NCBI GenBank assembly: GCA_900549675.1
Contig: URPG01000033.1
Location: 1-12,195 of the forward strand
DNA: 12,195 nucleotides
DNA from: an uncultured Oscillospiraceae bacterium
GTDB lineage: Bacteria; Bacillota; Clostridia; Oscillospirales; Acutalibacteraceae
Direction: 5' to 3'
Positions 1 through 7,850 of this stretch are shown piece by piece; the first letter of the stretch is position 1; each line of letters opens with the position of its first letter. Both the position numbers and the translations under genes were made by a program. The notes under the pieces are model-generated. The model did no database searches. It was not told the origin of the DNA and saw only the letters and a list, made by a program, of their open reading frames with translations.

Positions 1-393
1 GGCATCGACCGTTTCACCCTCTTGCAGGGTTAGTTCAGGAATAGCGATGTCACGGTGCAGCAGATAGGCGTCTACAAAATGAGAACGGCCTTGGGTGGTT
101 CCCAAAAAAATCAGTTCGTCTTCTTTTGCGGTGATTCCCGTTTCTTCCTGCAATTCTCTGACAGCCGCCTGTCGGCTGGTTTCACCGGCGATTGCGGAGC
201 CACCTGTGATTTCCCATTGGTTCGGATATTTTTCTTTATGGGGGTCACGCAGGGTAATCAGTATTTCTTTATTGCTGTTGACAGTCCAAATTTCAACTAC
301 AAGATGATATTCATTGGGATTTAGCGGTGTGCCGCGCAGATGAGTACGGGATAAAGGGCGCCGCATTTTGTCGAATAGGTCCCACATTTCCAT
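1..393 (-). CDS. Nudix hydrolase, IPP-isomerase-like subgroup (3' end cut by window edge)
   Basis: Reading leftwards from ATG at 393, the frame is open for 131 codons to the window edge, so the C-terminus is missing. A complete Nudix box is visible at residues 65-87: G65, five residues, E71, seven residues, then R79-E80-L81-x-E83-E84-x-G86-I87. This matches the G-x5-E-x7-REU-x-EE-x-G-U pattern that binds the metal and hydrolyses nucleoside-diphosphate-linked substrates. The N-terminus (MWDLFDKMRRPLSRTHLRG, then NEYHLVVEIW) resembles the YfcD/isopentenyl-diphosphate-isomerase-like Nudix group, but the true substrate cannot be read from sequence. The ATG is preceded by AGGAAGTGA at a normal distance. 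It is followed upstream by folA on the same strand after a 171-base gap, so it may have its own promoter. Confidence 0.9.
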   Translation of the reverse strand, partial: MEMWDLFDKMRRPLSRTHLRGTPLNPNEYHLVVEIWTVNSNKEILITLRDPHKEKYPNQWEITGGSAIAGETSRQAAVRELQEETGITAKEDELIFLGTTQGRSHFVDAYLLHRDIAIPELTLQEGETVDA

Positions 394-419
394 TAAGGTC
401 ACTTCCTGATTTTAGAAGA

Positions 420-449
420 TATAAATTTACTTTAATTTATTTTCGTAAA
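420..449 (-). promoter_or_regulatory. weak candidate sigma-A promoter for the Nudix gene
   Basis: On the minus strand, TTTACG (444-449) is followed 18 bases later by TTTATA (420-425), about 27 bases upstream of the Nudix start codon. The surroundings are AT-rich, so such matches arise easily by chance. Read-through from folA is the alternative. No intrinsic terminator (GC stem plus U-run) is visible in 394-564. Confidence 0.3.
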
Positions 450-564
450 GCATAGAAATTGTGTCGTGTAAAAATAGAATCTCTTTGGAGTTATAAAAGA
501 CATTTGCTGTAAAAGTATTTTTGGTAAGGATTACCGGCAAGAGGAACCCTCATAAGAACCAGCC

Positions 565-1071
565 TTAAAAGACAAGTGGTTTTTTATTTTGGTAGGTACA
601 AAAACGAAAAGATAGGTTGCCGTGAATTTGCTCTTCCGAACAAGATTGCAGAGTCCAATTGTCATCTTCGTCTAAATTCGGGAAAAAGCGGTCGGCGTCA
701 GCCGGTTGATTTACTTTGGTGATATAGGCAGTTTGACAATAAGGAAGAAATTGCCGGTAAATGGTTTCTCCGCCAATGATATAGATATCCTCAGACGGTA
801 TTTTTTGTGACTGAATATACGCAAAAACATCGTTTAAGCTATGGCAGAGAATAAATCCTTCCGGGGAGAGATTTTGACGGGACAGCACGATGTTTACTCT
901 TTTGGGAAGCGGTTTGCCGCCGGGGAAAGACTTTAGTGTGCTGTGTCCCATGATGACCACGTGATTTTTGGTGGTTTCACGAAAAAAAGCCATATCAGGG
1001 GGAAGATGAAATAACAATTGATTGTCTTTCCCGATTCCCCAATTTTCACTCACGCATAAAATGCAATTCAT
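565..1071 (-). CDS. folA: dihydrofolate reductase
   Basis: 168 residues, the usual DHFR length. The enzyme reduces dihydrofolate to tetrahydrofolate with NADPH in the cytoplasm. Visible motifs are the N-terminal strand and Met20-type loop (NWGIGKDNQLLFHLP, residues 10-24), the acidic active-site residue D26 in PPDM, the FFRETT helix, VVIMGHSTLKSFPGG with the NADPH-binding region, NIVLSR, and the IIGG turn at 98-101. GHSTL replaces the common GRxT form. The start is fixed by AAGGAGA just upstream of the ATG at 1071. It lies 47 bases downstream of thyA on the same strand. The product regenerates the folate oxidised by ThyA, so co-transcription makes sense. Confidence 0.96.
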   Translation of the reverse strand: MNCILCVSENWGIGKDNQLLFHLPPDMAFFRETTKNHVVIMGHSTLKSFPGGKPLPKRVNIVLSRQNLSPEGFILCHSLNDVFAYIQSQKIPSEDIYIIGGETIYRQFLPYCQTAYITKVNQPADADRFFPNLDEDDNWTLQSCSEEQIHGNLSFRFCTYQNKKPLVF

Positions 1072-1118
1072 AGAATTCTCCTTACGAACAGTTGCTTGTT
1101 TTATTCAATTACAATTAG

Positions 1119-1949
1119 TTATATGGCAACCGGAATTTTAGTTTTAAAAGGATGGGTTTGATAATTCTCAAAGGTGAAATCATCCACCGTAAAATCATAA
1201 AAATCTTTAACGTCCGGATTCATACGAAAGGTCGGAGCGGGGAAAGGTTCTTGGGCAATGAGTTTTTCTACCAAAGGGATATGCTTATCATAGATGTGAG
1301 CGTCTGCAATGACATGAACAAATTCACCGGGAATAAATCCGCTGACTTGTGCCAGCATATGTACGAGTACGGCATATTGTGTCACATTCCAAGCGTTGGC
1401 AACAAGCATATCCTGTGAGCGCTGGTTTAAAATCGCACAAAGACGGTTGCCGCTGACATTCAGTGTTAAACTGTAAGCGCAGGGATAAAGATTCATCTCC
1501 GATAAATCAGCGTGGACATAGAGGTTTGTCATCATTCTTCGCGAAGCAGGATTATGCTTTAAGTCGTATAAAAGGCGGTCGACTTGGTCAAACATTCCTT
1601 CTTTATATTTGTGCTTTACGGAAAGCTGATAGCCATAGGCCTTGCCGATGGTGCCGTCCTCGCCAGCCCAAGAATCCCAGATATGACTGTTCAAATCGGC
1701 AATACGGTTTGATTTTTTCTGCCAAATCCAAAGCAATTCGTCAATGGCGGCACGGTAATTGACTTTTCTCAAGGTGGGAGCCGGAAATTCCTTTTGCAGG
1801 TCATAACGATTGACCACCGCAAAGGATTTAATCGTATGGGCAGGTGTGCCGTCTTCCCAATGCGGGCGAACTTTTTGGTCTTTATCCCATGTGCCGTTAT
1901 TTAAGATGTGCTTGCAATTTTCTATAAATATATAGTCGTAATTACTCAT
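1119..1949 (-). CDS. thyA: thymidylate synthase
   Basis: 276 residues, full length. It methylates dUMP to dTMP using methylene-tetrahydrofolate, releasing dihydrofolate. The catalytic cysteine is C157 in LYPCAYS. The phosphate-binding R177 lies in NQRSQD, and the paired R137-R138 in SRRMM matches the arginines donated by the partner subunit. N188 in AWNVTQYA is the residue that selects dUMP over dCMP. The late DAHIYDKH segment (216-223) carries the His/Tyr that contact the sugar. The PCAYS and IADAHIY variants are typical of a Firmicutes subtype rather than the E. coli form. AGAGGAA precedes the ATG by about 8 bases. It is the first gene of the thyA-folA unit and is divergent from spoVT. Confidence 0.97.
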   Translation of the reverse strand: MSNYDYIFIENCKHILNNGTWDKDQKVRPHWEDGTPAHTIKSFAVVNRYDLQKEFPAPTLRKVNYRAAIDELLWIWQKKSNRIADLNSHIWDSWAGEDGTIGKAYGYQLSVKHKYKEGMFDQVDRLLYDLKHNPASRRMMTNLYVHADLSEMNLYPCAYSLTLNVSGNRLCAILNQRSQDMLVANAWNVTQYAVLVHMLAQVSGFIPGEFVHVIADAHIYDKHIPLVEKLIAQEPFPAPTFRMNPDVKDFYDFTVDDFTFENYQTHPFKTKIPVAI

Positions 1950-1987
1950 TTGTAAATTCCTCTCAGCAGTTCATAGACTTTTATCTA

Positions 1988-2016
1988 ATGATACAATAAG
2001 TTAAACAAAAAAACAA
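1988..2016 (-). promoter_or_regulatory. candidate sigma-A promoter for thyA-folA
   Basis: On the minus strand, TTGTTT (2011-2016) is followed after exactly 17 bases by TATCAT (1988-1993), about 39 bases upstream of the thyA start codon. The spacing is optimal and both boxes are recognisable. Initiation would fall near 1981 and give a leader of roughly 30 bases. This is a sequence match only. Confidence 0.55.
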
Positions 2017-2182
2017 TTATAAATCAAAGATATCCAAGGAAGATAAATGGGCAGGCAATGAAAACACATAAAACTTTACAAAATTAAAAACAATAAAAAG
2101 ACTGAGATAAAACTGCATAATTTTCCTGTCTTTACAAACAATAACAGAGCAAACAAATTTTATCAGTCAAGGATGTGTGTAT

Positions 2183-2719
2183 ATGAAAGCTACGGGAATC
2201 GTGAGAAGAATAGATGATTTAGGCCGTGTAGTCATTCCAAAGGAGATCCGCAGAACGCTGAAAATTCGTGAGGGAATGCCCATGGAAATTTTCACAGAAA
2301 GCACGGGCGAGGTCATTTTGAAAAAATATTCTCCGGTAGGAGAAATGAAACAAATAGCTGAGTCTTATGTAAAAACACTGCATAAGCTTACCGGATTTAG
2401 TGCTGCCGTCTGTGACACCGAGCAGATTATTGCCGCCTCCGGTGCCGGAAAAAAAGATTTGGTCAATCGTGATATTTCTACTGTGTTGGAAGAAATGCTG
2501 AGAAACAATATATCGCTTACCTCTCCTCAAAAAAGTATTGTGATGACCAAAGAATCTCCCGCTGAAGCGGTGGCAGTTTTTCCCATTACATCGAATGGAG
2601 ATGTGTTAGGCGGCGTAATATTAATTAAAGGTGAAAAGAACACAGAAAATCCTGAACCGGCAGTTATTGAGCTGGTAAGAGCAACGGCAATGTTATTTTC
2701 TAACCAAATGGAAGAATAA
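2183..2719 (+). CDS. spoVT: stage V sporulation protein T, AbrB-family transcription regulator
   Basis: 178 residues when started at ATG 2183. A GTG six bases upstream is in frame, but it sits too close to the AAGGATG ribosome site, and the ATG gives the canonical MKATGIVRRIDDLGRVVIP start. Residues 1-50 are the swapped-hairpin AbrB DNA-binding domain (DDLGRVVIPKEIRRTL, then GMPMEIF and GEVILKKY). Residues from about 55 to 178 form the GAF-like C-terminal sensor domain known in SpoVT. In Bacillus the protein is made in the forespore under sigma-G and tunes the sigma-G regulon. Its presence implies a spore-forming organism. I did not find a convincing sigma-G or sigma-A promoter in 1950-2182, although the region is AT-rich. 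It lies directly before the rimP operon on the same strand. Confidence 0.95.
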   Translation: MKATGIVRRIDDLGRVVIPKEIRRTLKIREGMPMEIFTESTGEVILKKYSPVGEMKQIAESYVKTLHKLTGFSAAVCDTEQIIAASGAGKKDLVNRDISTVLEEMLRNNISLTSPQKSIVMTKESPAEAVAVFPITSNGDVLGGVILIKGEKNTENPEPAVIELVRATAMLFSNQMEE

Positions 2720-2728
2720 TCTTTTTAT

Positions 2729-2769
2729 TTTTGCATAAATCTAGCGTATAGACTTGCTTTTATGCAAAA
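2729..2769. repeat. 11-base perfect inverted repeat overlapping the rimP promoter
   Basis: TTTTGCATAAA (2729-2739) and TTTATGCAAAA (2759-2769) are exact inverted copies separated by 19 bases, with arm centres 30 bases apart. The right arm lies in the spacer between the -35 and -10 boxes of the rimP promoter. It could be a paired operator, or an AU-rich stem at the end of the spoVT transcript. A true terminator is unlikely because no U-run follows and the stem has few GC pairs. Confidence 0.5.
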
Positions 2770-2782
2770 GACATGGTATAAT
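2754..2782 (+). promoter_or_regulatory. sigma-A promoter of the rimP-nusA-infB operon, extended -10
   Basis: TTGCTT (2754-2759), a 17-base spacer, then TATAAT (2777-2782). The TG at 2774-2775 forms a TGnTATAAT extended -10 element. Initiation is expected near 2789, giving a leader of about 70 bases before rimP that contains the hairpin at 2808-2835. Confidence 0.75.
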
Positions 2783-2807
2783 ATCTATGATTTAATACGT
2801 TGTGAGG

Positions 2808-2843
2808 CAAAAGAGTGGGGTGACCCGCTCTTTTGTTTGCTTT
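2808..2843 (+). terminator. leader hairpin with interrupted U-tract, probable transcription attenuator before rimP
   Basis: Bases 2808-2819 pair with 2824-2835 over 12 positions, with one U-G wobble (2816-2827), and close on GUGA, a GNRA tetraloop. The 3' side of the stem runs into TTTTGTTTGCTTT, a U-rich tract broken by G and GC. The opposite side starts with AAAA. This is the architecture of an intrinsic terminator with an imperfect U-tract, the class that depends on NusA in Bacillus. As nusA is two genes downstream, autoregulation by attenuation is the natural reading (inference). The tract ends next to the rimP AAGGAGG site, so an effect on translation is also possible. Confidence 0.65.
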
Positions 2844-2857
2844 AAGGAGGCAGAGCT

Positions 2858-3346
2858 TTGGAAAAAGCAAAGAAAAAGTTAAGTACGGCAGAGGCCGTTT
2901 TGGCACTTGCCAAGCCACTGGCAGAAGAGTTGGGGCTTAGCATTTGGGATGTCGTTTTTCAAAAGGAAGGCAGTGATTGGTATCTTAGGATTTTCATTGA
3001 TAAAGAAGAGGGCATTTCCATTGATGACTGTGTGGATATGACGCAGGCCATTAACCCGGTACTCGATAAAGAAGATCCGATTCAACAAGAATATACCTTG
3101 GAGGTTTCAAGCCCGGGGATGAATCGAAAATTGACAAAGCCTGAGCATTTTGCGTGTTATCTGGGTGAAATGATACGTGTGAAACTGATTCGTCCGCTTG
3201 AAAACGGAGAGAGGATACTGGACGGTGTTCTCTTGTCACTTCATGAGGGCGGTGCAGTGGAATTGCAAATTGATGAAGAAACCACTGCCACAGTGGAAAA
3301 AAAAGAGTATTCCTCTGTTGTTTTGCTCGAAGATGATTTTGCATAG
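2858..3346 (+). CDS. rimP: ribosome maturation factor RimP
   Basis: 162 residues, usual for the family. RimP binds the free 30S subunit and helps its late assembly. The start is TTG at 2858, fixed by a perfect AAGGAGG at 2844-2850 with seven bases of spacing. The N-terminal alpha/beta domain is recognisable by LAEELGLSIWDVVFQKEGSDWYLR, IDKEEGISIDDCVDMTQAI and the highly conserved YTLEVSSPGMNRKL turn. The C-terminal SH3-like domain follows from about residue 98 (GEMIRVKL). It is the first gene of the operon, 56 bases ahead of nusA, the classical Firmicutes arrangement (ylxS-nusA). Confidence 0.96.
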   Translation: MEKAKKKLSTAEAVLALAKPLAEELGLSIWDVVFQKEGSDWYLRIFIDKEEGISIDDCVDMTQAINPVLDKEDPIQQEYTLEVSSPGMNRKLTKPEHFACYLGEMIRVKLIRPLENGERILDGVLLSLHEGGAVELQIDEETTATVEKKEYSSVVLLEDDFA

Positions 3347-3402
3347 ATTTGTGATGAAAAAATTAAATTTTAAATTTACATTGAGAATGGAGTTTTAGAA
3401 AA

Positions 3403-4482
3403 ATGGCAAGACGGAAAGAACCTGAAGTCAACCACAAACAAGAGATGTTTTTGGCTCTCCAGCTTTTAGAAAAAGAAAAGGGAATACCTGTTGATTTTAT
3501 GATTGATAAAATCAAAAAGGCAATTCAAACAGCCTGCAAAAATAACTATGAAAATGAAAATGTTGAAATTGAAATCAATTTGGAAACAGGTGCATTTGAA
3601 GTTTATTTAATGAAAGAGGCTAAATTGGTTGTTGAAAATCCCAATAAAGAAATTCAATTGGACAAAGCACGAGAGAAAAAGGTACTTGCCAAAGAAGGCG
3701 ATATGATTGGAATTAAACTGGATACCCACCAGTTTGGCCGTGTGGCAGCACAAACCGCCCGTAATATTATCCGTCAGGGAATTCGTGATAATGAGCGCGG
3801 ACAGATGATTCAGGAGTTCCAAAGCAAGCAGCAGGAAATTGTGACCGGTTTGGTTGAAAGAATCGATCCCAGAAATGGCTCAATTTCTTTGCGAATCGGT
3901 AAAGCAGAGGTTGTTTTGCCAAAATCAGAGCAAATTGGAAATGAAAATGTAAAAGAAAATGATTATATCCAAGTATATGTAGTTGACGTAAAAGAAACTG
4001 AAAAAGGACCTAAGGCCATTATTTCCCGTACACACCCGGATTTGGTCAAGCGTATGTTTGAAAAAGAGGTTCCTGAAATTTTTGACGGAACAGTTGAAAT
4101 TAAGGCAATTTCTCGTGAGGCGGGCTCCCGCACGAAGATGGCTGTGCTCAGTCACAACCCGGATGTAGATGCTGTAGGTGCCTGCATTGGTGCCAGAGGA
4201 ACCCGAGTGGCAGAGATTGTAGATGAACTCTGCGGTGAAAAAATTGATATTATAGAATATAATGAAGACCCCAAGGTTTTTATTGCGGCGGCTCTTTCGC
4301 CCGCTCATGTTGTGTCCGTTGAAATTTTGGATGAAGAGCAAAATTCATGCCGTGTCACTGTGCCGGATAACCAGTTATCATTGGCCATTGGCAATAAAGG
4401 GCAGAACGCCAGATTAGCTGCAAAGCTGACCGGTTGGAAAATTGATATCAAACCCGAAAGCGGCTTCTTTGGAGAAGAATAA
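3403..4482 (+). CDS. nusA: transcription termination/antitermination factor NusA
   Basis: 359 residues. NusA binds RNA polymerase, promotes pausing and hairpin-dependent termination, and takes part in antitermination complexes. Domain order is an N-terminal polymerase-binding domain (about 15-140, FLALQLLEKEKGIPVDFMIDKI region), an S1 domain (about 147-215, VTGLVERIDPRNGSISLRIG), KH1 with GARG at 263-266 and KH2 with GNKG at 330-333. It ends soon after KH2, as in other Gram-positive NusA proteins without the acidic C-terminal repeats. The first 14 residues (MARRKEPEVNHKQE) precede the usual family start. M15 has no clear ribosome site, whereas the chosen ATG has GGAG ten bases upstream, so I keep the longer form. 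ylxR follows after 27 bases. Confidence 0.97.
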   Translation: MARRKEPEVNHKQEMFLALQLLEKEKGIPVDFMIDKIKKAIQTACKNNYENENVEIEINLETGAFEVYLMKEAKLVVENPNKEIQLDKAREKKVLAKEGDMIGIKLDTHQFGRVAAQTARNIIRQGIRDNERGQMIQEFQSKQQEIVTGLVERIDPRNGSISLRIGKAEVVLPKSEQIGNENVKENDYIQVYVVDVKETEKGPKAIISRTHPDLVKRMFEKEVPEIFDGTVEIKAISREAGSRTKMAVLSHNPDVDAVGACIGARGTRVAEIVDELCGEKIDIIEYNEDPKVFIAAALSPAHVVSVEILDEEQNSCRVTVPDNQLSLAIGNKGQNARLAAKLTGWKIDIKPESGFFGEE

Positions 4483-4509
4483 AATATAGATTCATAGAGG
4501 AGGGAGTTT

Positions 4510-4815
4510 ATGCGTCCGAAGAAAATACCAATGAGAATGTGTCTTGGCTGCGGGGAGATGAAACCCAAAAAAGAGTTGATTCGCGTAGTAAAGGCACCGT
4601 CTAAAGAAGAAATGGCAGGAACAGTACCGGAAATCTCTATTGATGTAACAGGCAAGAAGCCGGGTCGCGGCGCATATCTCTGCCGCAGCCTTGCTTGTCT
4701 GAAACAAGCGAGAAAAGCCCGGCGTCTGGAAAAAGCCTTTGCTTGCAAAATTCCGGATGAGGTGTATGATAAAATGGAAGGGGAGCTTGCCGATGCCGCA
4801 GACACAGACGGATAA
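4510..4815 (+). CDS. ylxR: YlxR-family (DUF448) RNA-binding protein, RnpM-type
   Basis: 101 residues, basic. It carries the family signatures: an N-terminal RMCLGC with C11 and C14, a strand pair ending in LIRVVK, and GRGAYLC at 52-58 followed by the SLACLKQARKARRLEKAF helix. YlxR of Bacillus has recently been described as a modulator of RNase P (RnpM). Older work called it a nucleic-acid-binding protein of unknown role. The ribosome site AGGAGGGAG lies directly upstream. It overlaps the next gene by 23 bases, so the two are probably translationally coupled, in the conserved nusA-ylxR-ylxQ-infB order. Confidence 0.93.
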   Translation: MRPKKIPMRMCLGCGEMKPKKELIRVVKAPSKEEMAGTVPEISIDVTGKKPGRGAYLCRSLACLKQARKARRLEKAFACKIPDEVYDKMEGELADAADTDG

Positions 4816-5125
4816 AGTACTTTCTATGCTGGGGATTTGCCGCCGTGCGGGTAAGCTCGAGGCAGGTTTTGACCTTGTCTGTGAGAAGATAAGAGAGAAA
4901 AAAGCTTATCTGACATTAACGGCACAGGATATTTCAGATAAAACCTTTAAGAATTTAAAATATGAGGCAGATAAACAAAAAATTCCTTGCAGGAGAATCG
5001 GTGCAGACAGAATTTGTTTGGGAAAAGCCTGCGGGATAAAGGCCGGTGTGCTGGCAGTCACAGATGAAGGAATGGCAAAGGCACTGCTAAAGTTGATGCA
5101 AGAGTCGACCGAAGGAGGAGTGTAG
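4793..5125 (+). CDS. ylxQ: YlxQ, ribosomal protein L7Ae/L30e/S12e/Gadd45-family RNA-binding protein
   Basis: 110 residues from ATG 4793, which has AAGGGGAG seven bases upstream inside ylxR. A TTG start further upstream would add 18 residues unlike the family, so I rejected it. Family features are LSMLGICRRAGKLEAGFDLV near the N-terminus, KAYLTLTAQDISDKTFKNL in the middle, and ACGIKAGVLAVTDEGMAKAL near the end. These correspond to the L7Ae fold that binds kink-turn RNA. The cellular role of YlxQ is not firmly known. It sits between ylxR and infB, ending three bases before infB, with the infB ribosome site AAGGAGGAG inside its last codons. Confidence 0.92.
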   Translation: MPQTQTDKVLSMLGICRRAGKLEAGFDLVCEKIREKKAYLTLTAQDISDKTFKNLKYEADKQKIPCRRIGADRICLGKACGIKAGVLAVTDEGMAKALLKLMQESTEGGV

Positions 5126-5128
5126 ACG

Positions 5129-7762
5129 ATGATGATTAAATACAGAGTACGTGAAGTAGCGCAGGATTTAGGCGTTTCAAACAAAGAAATAATTGATTTG
5201 CTGGCAAAATATTTTCCTGATGAGCCCAAGAAATATATGACAGCTCTTGAACCCCAGGAGTTGGATGTTATCTTTGAGCATTTCACACAAAAACATAATA
5301 TGCCGAATTTCGAGGCTTACTATGCACAGAGAGATCTTCCTAAGGAAGAACCTAAAAAACAGGTAAAAGATGTGAAAGAAGAGCTGGCGCAGAAATCCAA
5401 AAAGACTGAAACTGATACAACGGCCAAAGCAAAAAAATCTGCTGCGGCAGAAAAAATTTCGCATAAGCAAGAAAATCCTTCCGGCAAGGCGACTGAAAAA
5501 GTGCAGAAAATGGAACCTAAACACCCGCAAGCACCTGCAACACCCGAAAAAGAACATCAAACAAAACTACAAGCTGAGAGCAAAAAAGAGGTACCGGTGA
5601 GAAAAGAGAATTCAGAATCAAAGCAAGTACAGACTAAACCGCAGACGCAGGAAAAAGCAACGTCCGCCAAACCTAAAAAAGACCAAAAAGCAAAGCGTGC
5701 TCCAAGAGAACAGATGCAGACCATTAAACCAAAGGCAGCTCCGATTACGGAAAAAGTGTCGGTCAGTGAAAATGCACCGGCCGCCAAGACCGACCGCCGT
5801 GTGGTTGACACCAGACAGTCCAATGTGAATATCGATAAATATAACGAGAAATATGATAAGCTGGCAGACCAAAAGGTGAAGAGTGATCATATCGTCACCA
5901 AGCAGAAATTTACCAATCGTAATTCACAGCGCAGAGGAAACCAACGCCGCGGCAGAAGAGAAACGGAAGCAGAGCGTCTGAACCGTATTGCTATGGAAAG
6001 AAAAGCCAAGCAAATTACGATTGAAATTCCCGAGGAAATCACCGTCGGTGAATTTGCGCTGCGACTAAAAGTAACCGCCGCTGAAATTATCAAAAAGCTG
6101 ATGGGCTTAGGCGTATTTGCTTCCATTAATGACGTTATTGATTTTGATACAGCCACTTTGGTTGCTGAGGAATTTCATGCCAAGGTTGAAAAAGAAGTTA
6201 TTGTCACCATTGAAGACAGAATTATTGATGACAGTGAAGACGACGATGACAACCTGACAACCCGCGCGCCTATTGTTGTGGTTATGGGTCATGTTGACCA
6301 TGGTAAAACTTCTATTTTGGATACCATTCGCCACGCTAATGTTACCAGCGGAGAAGCCGGCGGTATCACACAGCACATCGGTGCTTACAGCGTAAAAGCA
6401 GCAGGCAGAGATATTACTTTCTTAGATACGCCCGGACACGCCGCCTTTACCACCATGCGTGCCAGAGGCGCCCAGGTGACAGATATAGCGGTATTGGTGG
6501 TGGCGGCAGATGACGGCATTATGCCGCAAACCATTGAGGCCATTAACCATGCCAAGGCTGCCGGTGTTTCGATTATTGTAGCCATTAATAAAATGGATAA
6601 ACCTACCGCTAACCCGGAGAGAATCAAAGAACAGCTCACGCAGTATGAGTTGATTCCCGAGGATTGGGGCGGTGATACTCCTTGTATCCCTGTTTCTGCG
6701 CATACTAAAGAGGGCATTGATGACCTTTTGGAAATGATTACGTTAATTGCGGATATGAAGGAACTGAAAGCAAATCCTGACAGAGCGGCAAAGGGCACCG
6801 TTGTTGAGGCCCGTTTGGATAAGAGCCTTGGCCCGATTGCAACTGTGATCGTGCAGAACGGCACACTGAGAAAAGGTGACATTATTGTAGCCGGTACGAC
6901 GGTTGGACGTGTGCGTGTCATGAAAAATGACAAAGGTGAGCGTGTGAAAGAGGCCGGTCCTTCCGTTCCCGTTGAAATCACAGGTTTGGGAGAAGTGCCC
7001 ACCGGCGGTGACGTATTCAACGTCGTTACGGATGAACGTTTGGCAAGAGAATTAGTTGACCAAAGATTAACGGCCCAAAAAGAAGAGCAGTTTAACGCTC
7101 AAACGAAAATTACTTTGGATAACTTGTTTGACCAAATGAAAATCGGTGAAATGAAAGAATTGAAGATTATCGTGAAAGCTGACGTGCAGGGTTCAGTAGA
7201 AGCGGTGCGCCAATCTCTTGAAAAACTCAGCAATGATGAAGTGCGCGTGAATATTATTCATGGTGCGGTTGGTGCTATCAATGAGAGCGACGTTATGCTG
7301 GCAAATGCTTCCAATGCTATTATTGTTGGCTTTAACGTAAGACCTGACGCAGTGGCTGAGGATAATGCCAAGCGCGATGGTGTAGATATGCGTATGTACC
7401 GGATTATTTATGACTGTATCGAAGAAATTGAATCTGCGATGAAGGGTATGCTAGCGCCTAAATTCCGTGAAGTGCAGTTGGGTAAGGTGGAATGCCGTGA
7501 GGTTTATAAAATCTCCAGCGTAGGAATTGTCGTGGGTTCATATATCCTGTCGGGTAAAGTTTCGAGAAATGCACAGGTTCGTGTTGTGCGTGACGGAATT
7601 ATCATTGCCGATGATAAAATTGCCTCTTTGAGAAGATTTAAAGACGATGTAAAAGAAGTTTCAGAAGGCTATGAATGCGGTATTTGCTTAGAGAAATTCT
7701 CTGATATTAAAACAGGAGATATTCTTGAGGCGTATGAAATTCAAGAATACAGAGAAGACTAA
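5129..7762 (+). CDS. infB: translation initiation factor IF-2
   Basis: 877 residues. IF2 is the GTPase that places initiator fMet-tRNA on the 30S subunit and promotes 50S joining. It begins with an IF2_N domain (about 3-50, YRVREVAQDLGVSNKEIIDLL). A long Lys/Glu/Ala/Pro-rich, probably disordered linker follows (about 70-285). A second IF2_N-like segment (about 295-350, EIPEEITVGEFALRLKVT) leads into the GTPase: P-loop GHVDHGKTS at 387-395, switch I GGITQHIGAY, DTPGH from 433, NKMD at 487-490, and SAHTKEG. Domains II, III and the fMet-tRNA-binding C2 domain complete it, with CGICLEKFSDIKTGD near the end. The ATG at 5129 has an ideal ribosome site (AAGGAGGAG, 8 bases). The next codon is also ATG, so one residue is uncertain. 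The usual next gene, rbfA, is displaced by a 558-base insert. Confidence 0.98.
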   Translation: MMIKYRVREVAQDLGVSNKEIIDLLAKYFPDEPKKYMTALEPQELDVIFEHFTQKHNMPNFEAYYAQRDLPKEEPKKQVKDVKEELAQKSKKTETDTTAKAKKSAAAEKISHKQENPSGKATEKVQKMEPKHPQAPATPEKEHQTKLQAESKKEVPVRKENSESKQVQTKPQTQEKATSAKPKKDQKAKRAPREQMQTIKPKAAPITEKVSVSENAPAAKTDRRVVDTRQSNVNIDKYNEKYDKLADQKVKSDHIVTKQKFTNRNSQRRGNQRRGRRETEAERLNRIAMERKAKQITIEIPEEITVGEFALRLKVTAAEIIKKLMGLGVFASINDVIDFDTATLVAEEFHAKVEKEVIVTIEDRIIDDSEDDDDNLTTRAPIVVVMGHVDHGKTSILDTIRHANVTSGEAGGITQHIGAYSVKAAGRDITFLDTPGHAAFTTMRARGAQVTDIAVLVVAADDGIMPQTIEAINHAKAAGVSIIVAINKMDKPTANPERIKEQLTQYELIPEDWGGDTPCIPVSAHTKEGIDDLLEMITLIADMKELKANPDRAAKGTVVEARLDKSLGPIATVIVQNGTLRKGDIIVAGTTVGRVRVMKNDKGERVKEAGPSVPVEITGLGEVPTGGDVFNVVTDERLARELVDQRLTAQKEEQFNAQTKITLDNLFDQMKIGEMKELKIIVKADVQGSVEAVRQSLEKLSNDEVRVNIIHGAVGAINESDVMLANASNAIIVGFNVRPDAVAEDNAKRDGVDMRMYRIIYDCIEEIESAMKGMLAPKFREVQLGKVECREVYKISSVGIVVGSYILSGKVSRNAQVRVVRDGIIIADDKIASLRRFKDDVKEVSEGYECGICLEKFSDIKTGDILEAYEIQEYRED

Positions 7763-7822
7763 AGATGTGCATAATGAACCTCTCAGATTCGAGCTTGTAA
7801 AAGTGAAGAATGGGGAGGTTAC

Positions 7823-7850
7823 TTGTGTATACAATGAAACTTGGTATAGT
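7823..7850 (+). promoter_or_regulatory. weak candidate promoter upstream of the repeat array
   Basis: TTGTGT (7823-7828), 16 bases, then TATAGT (7845-7850) preceded by TG at 7842-7843 as an extended -10. An alternative pair is TTGGTA (7841-7846) with TATAAT (7866-7871) at a 19-base spacing. Either would transcribe the array and rbfA apart from infB. Neither is strong evidence, and simple read-through from infB is sufficient. Confidence 0.3.

Noticed and set aside
523..535. Small palindrome GGTAA-GGA-TTACC after folA as terminator
   Set aside because: A five-base stem with no U-run on the minus-strand exit side. Chance occurrence is more likely.
2075..2121. Sigma-G or sigma-A promoter for spoVT (TTTACA, CATAAT)
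   Set aside because: No pair of boxes at a proper spacing. The nearest CATAAT-like -10 has no matching -35 at 15-18 bases.
2729..2775. Intrinsic terminator of spoVT
   Set aside because: The 11-base stem is AU-rich, has a 19-base loop and is followed by GACATGG rather than U residues. It overlaps a good promoter.
7777..7820. Terminator after infB (AACCTC ... GAGGTT)
   Set aside because: Six-base arms are 32 bases apart and no U-run follows.
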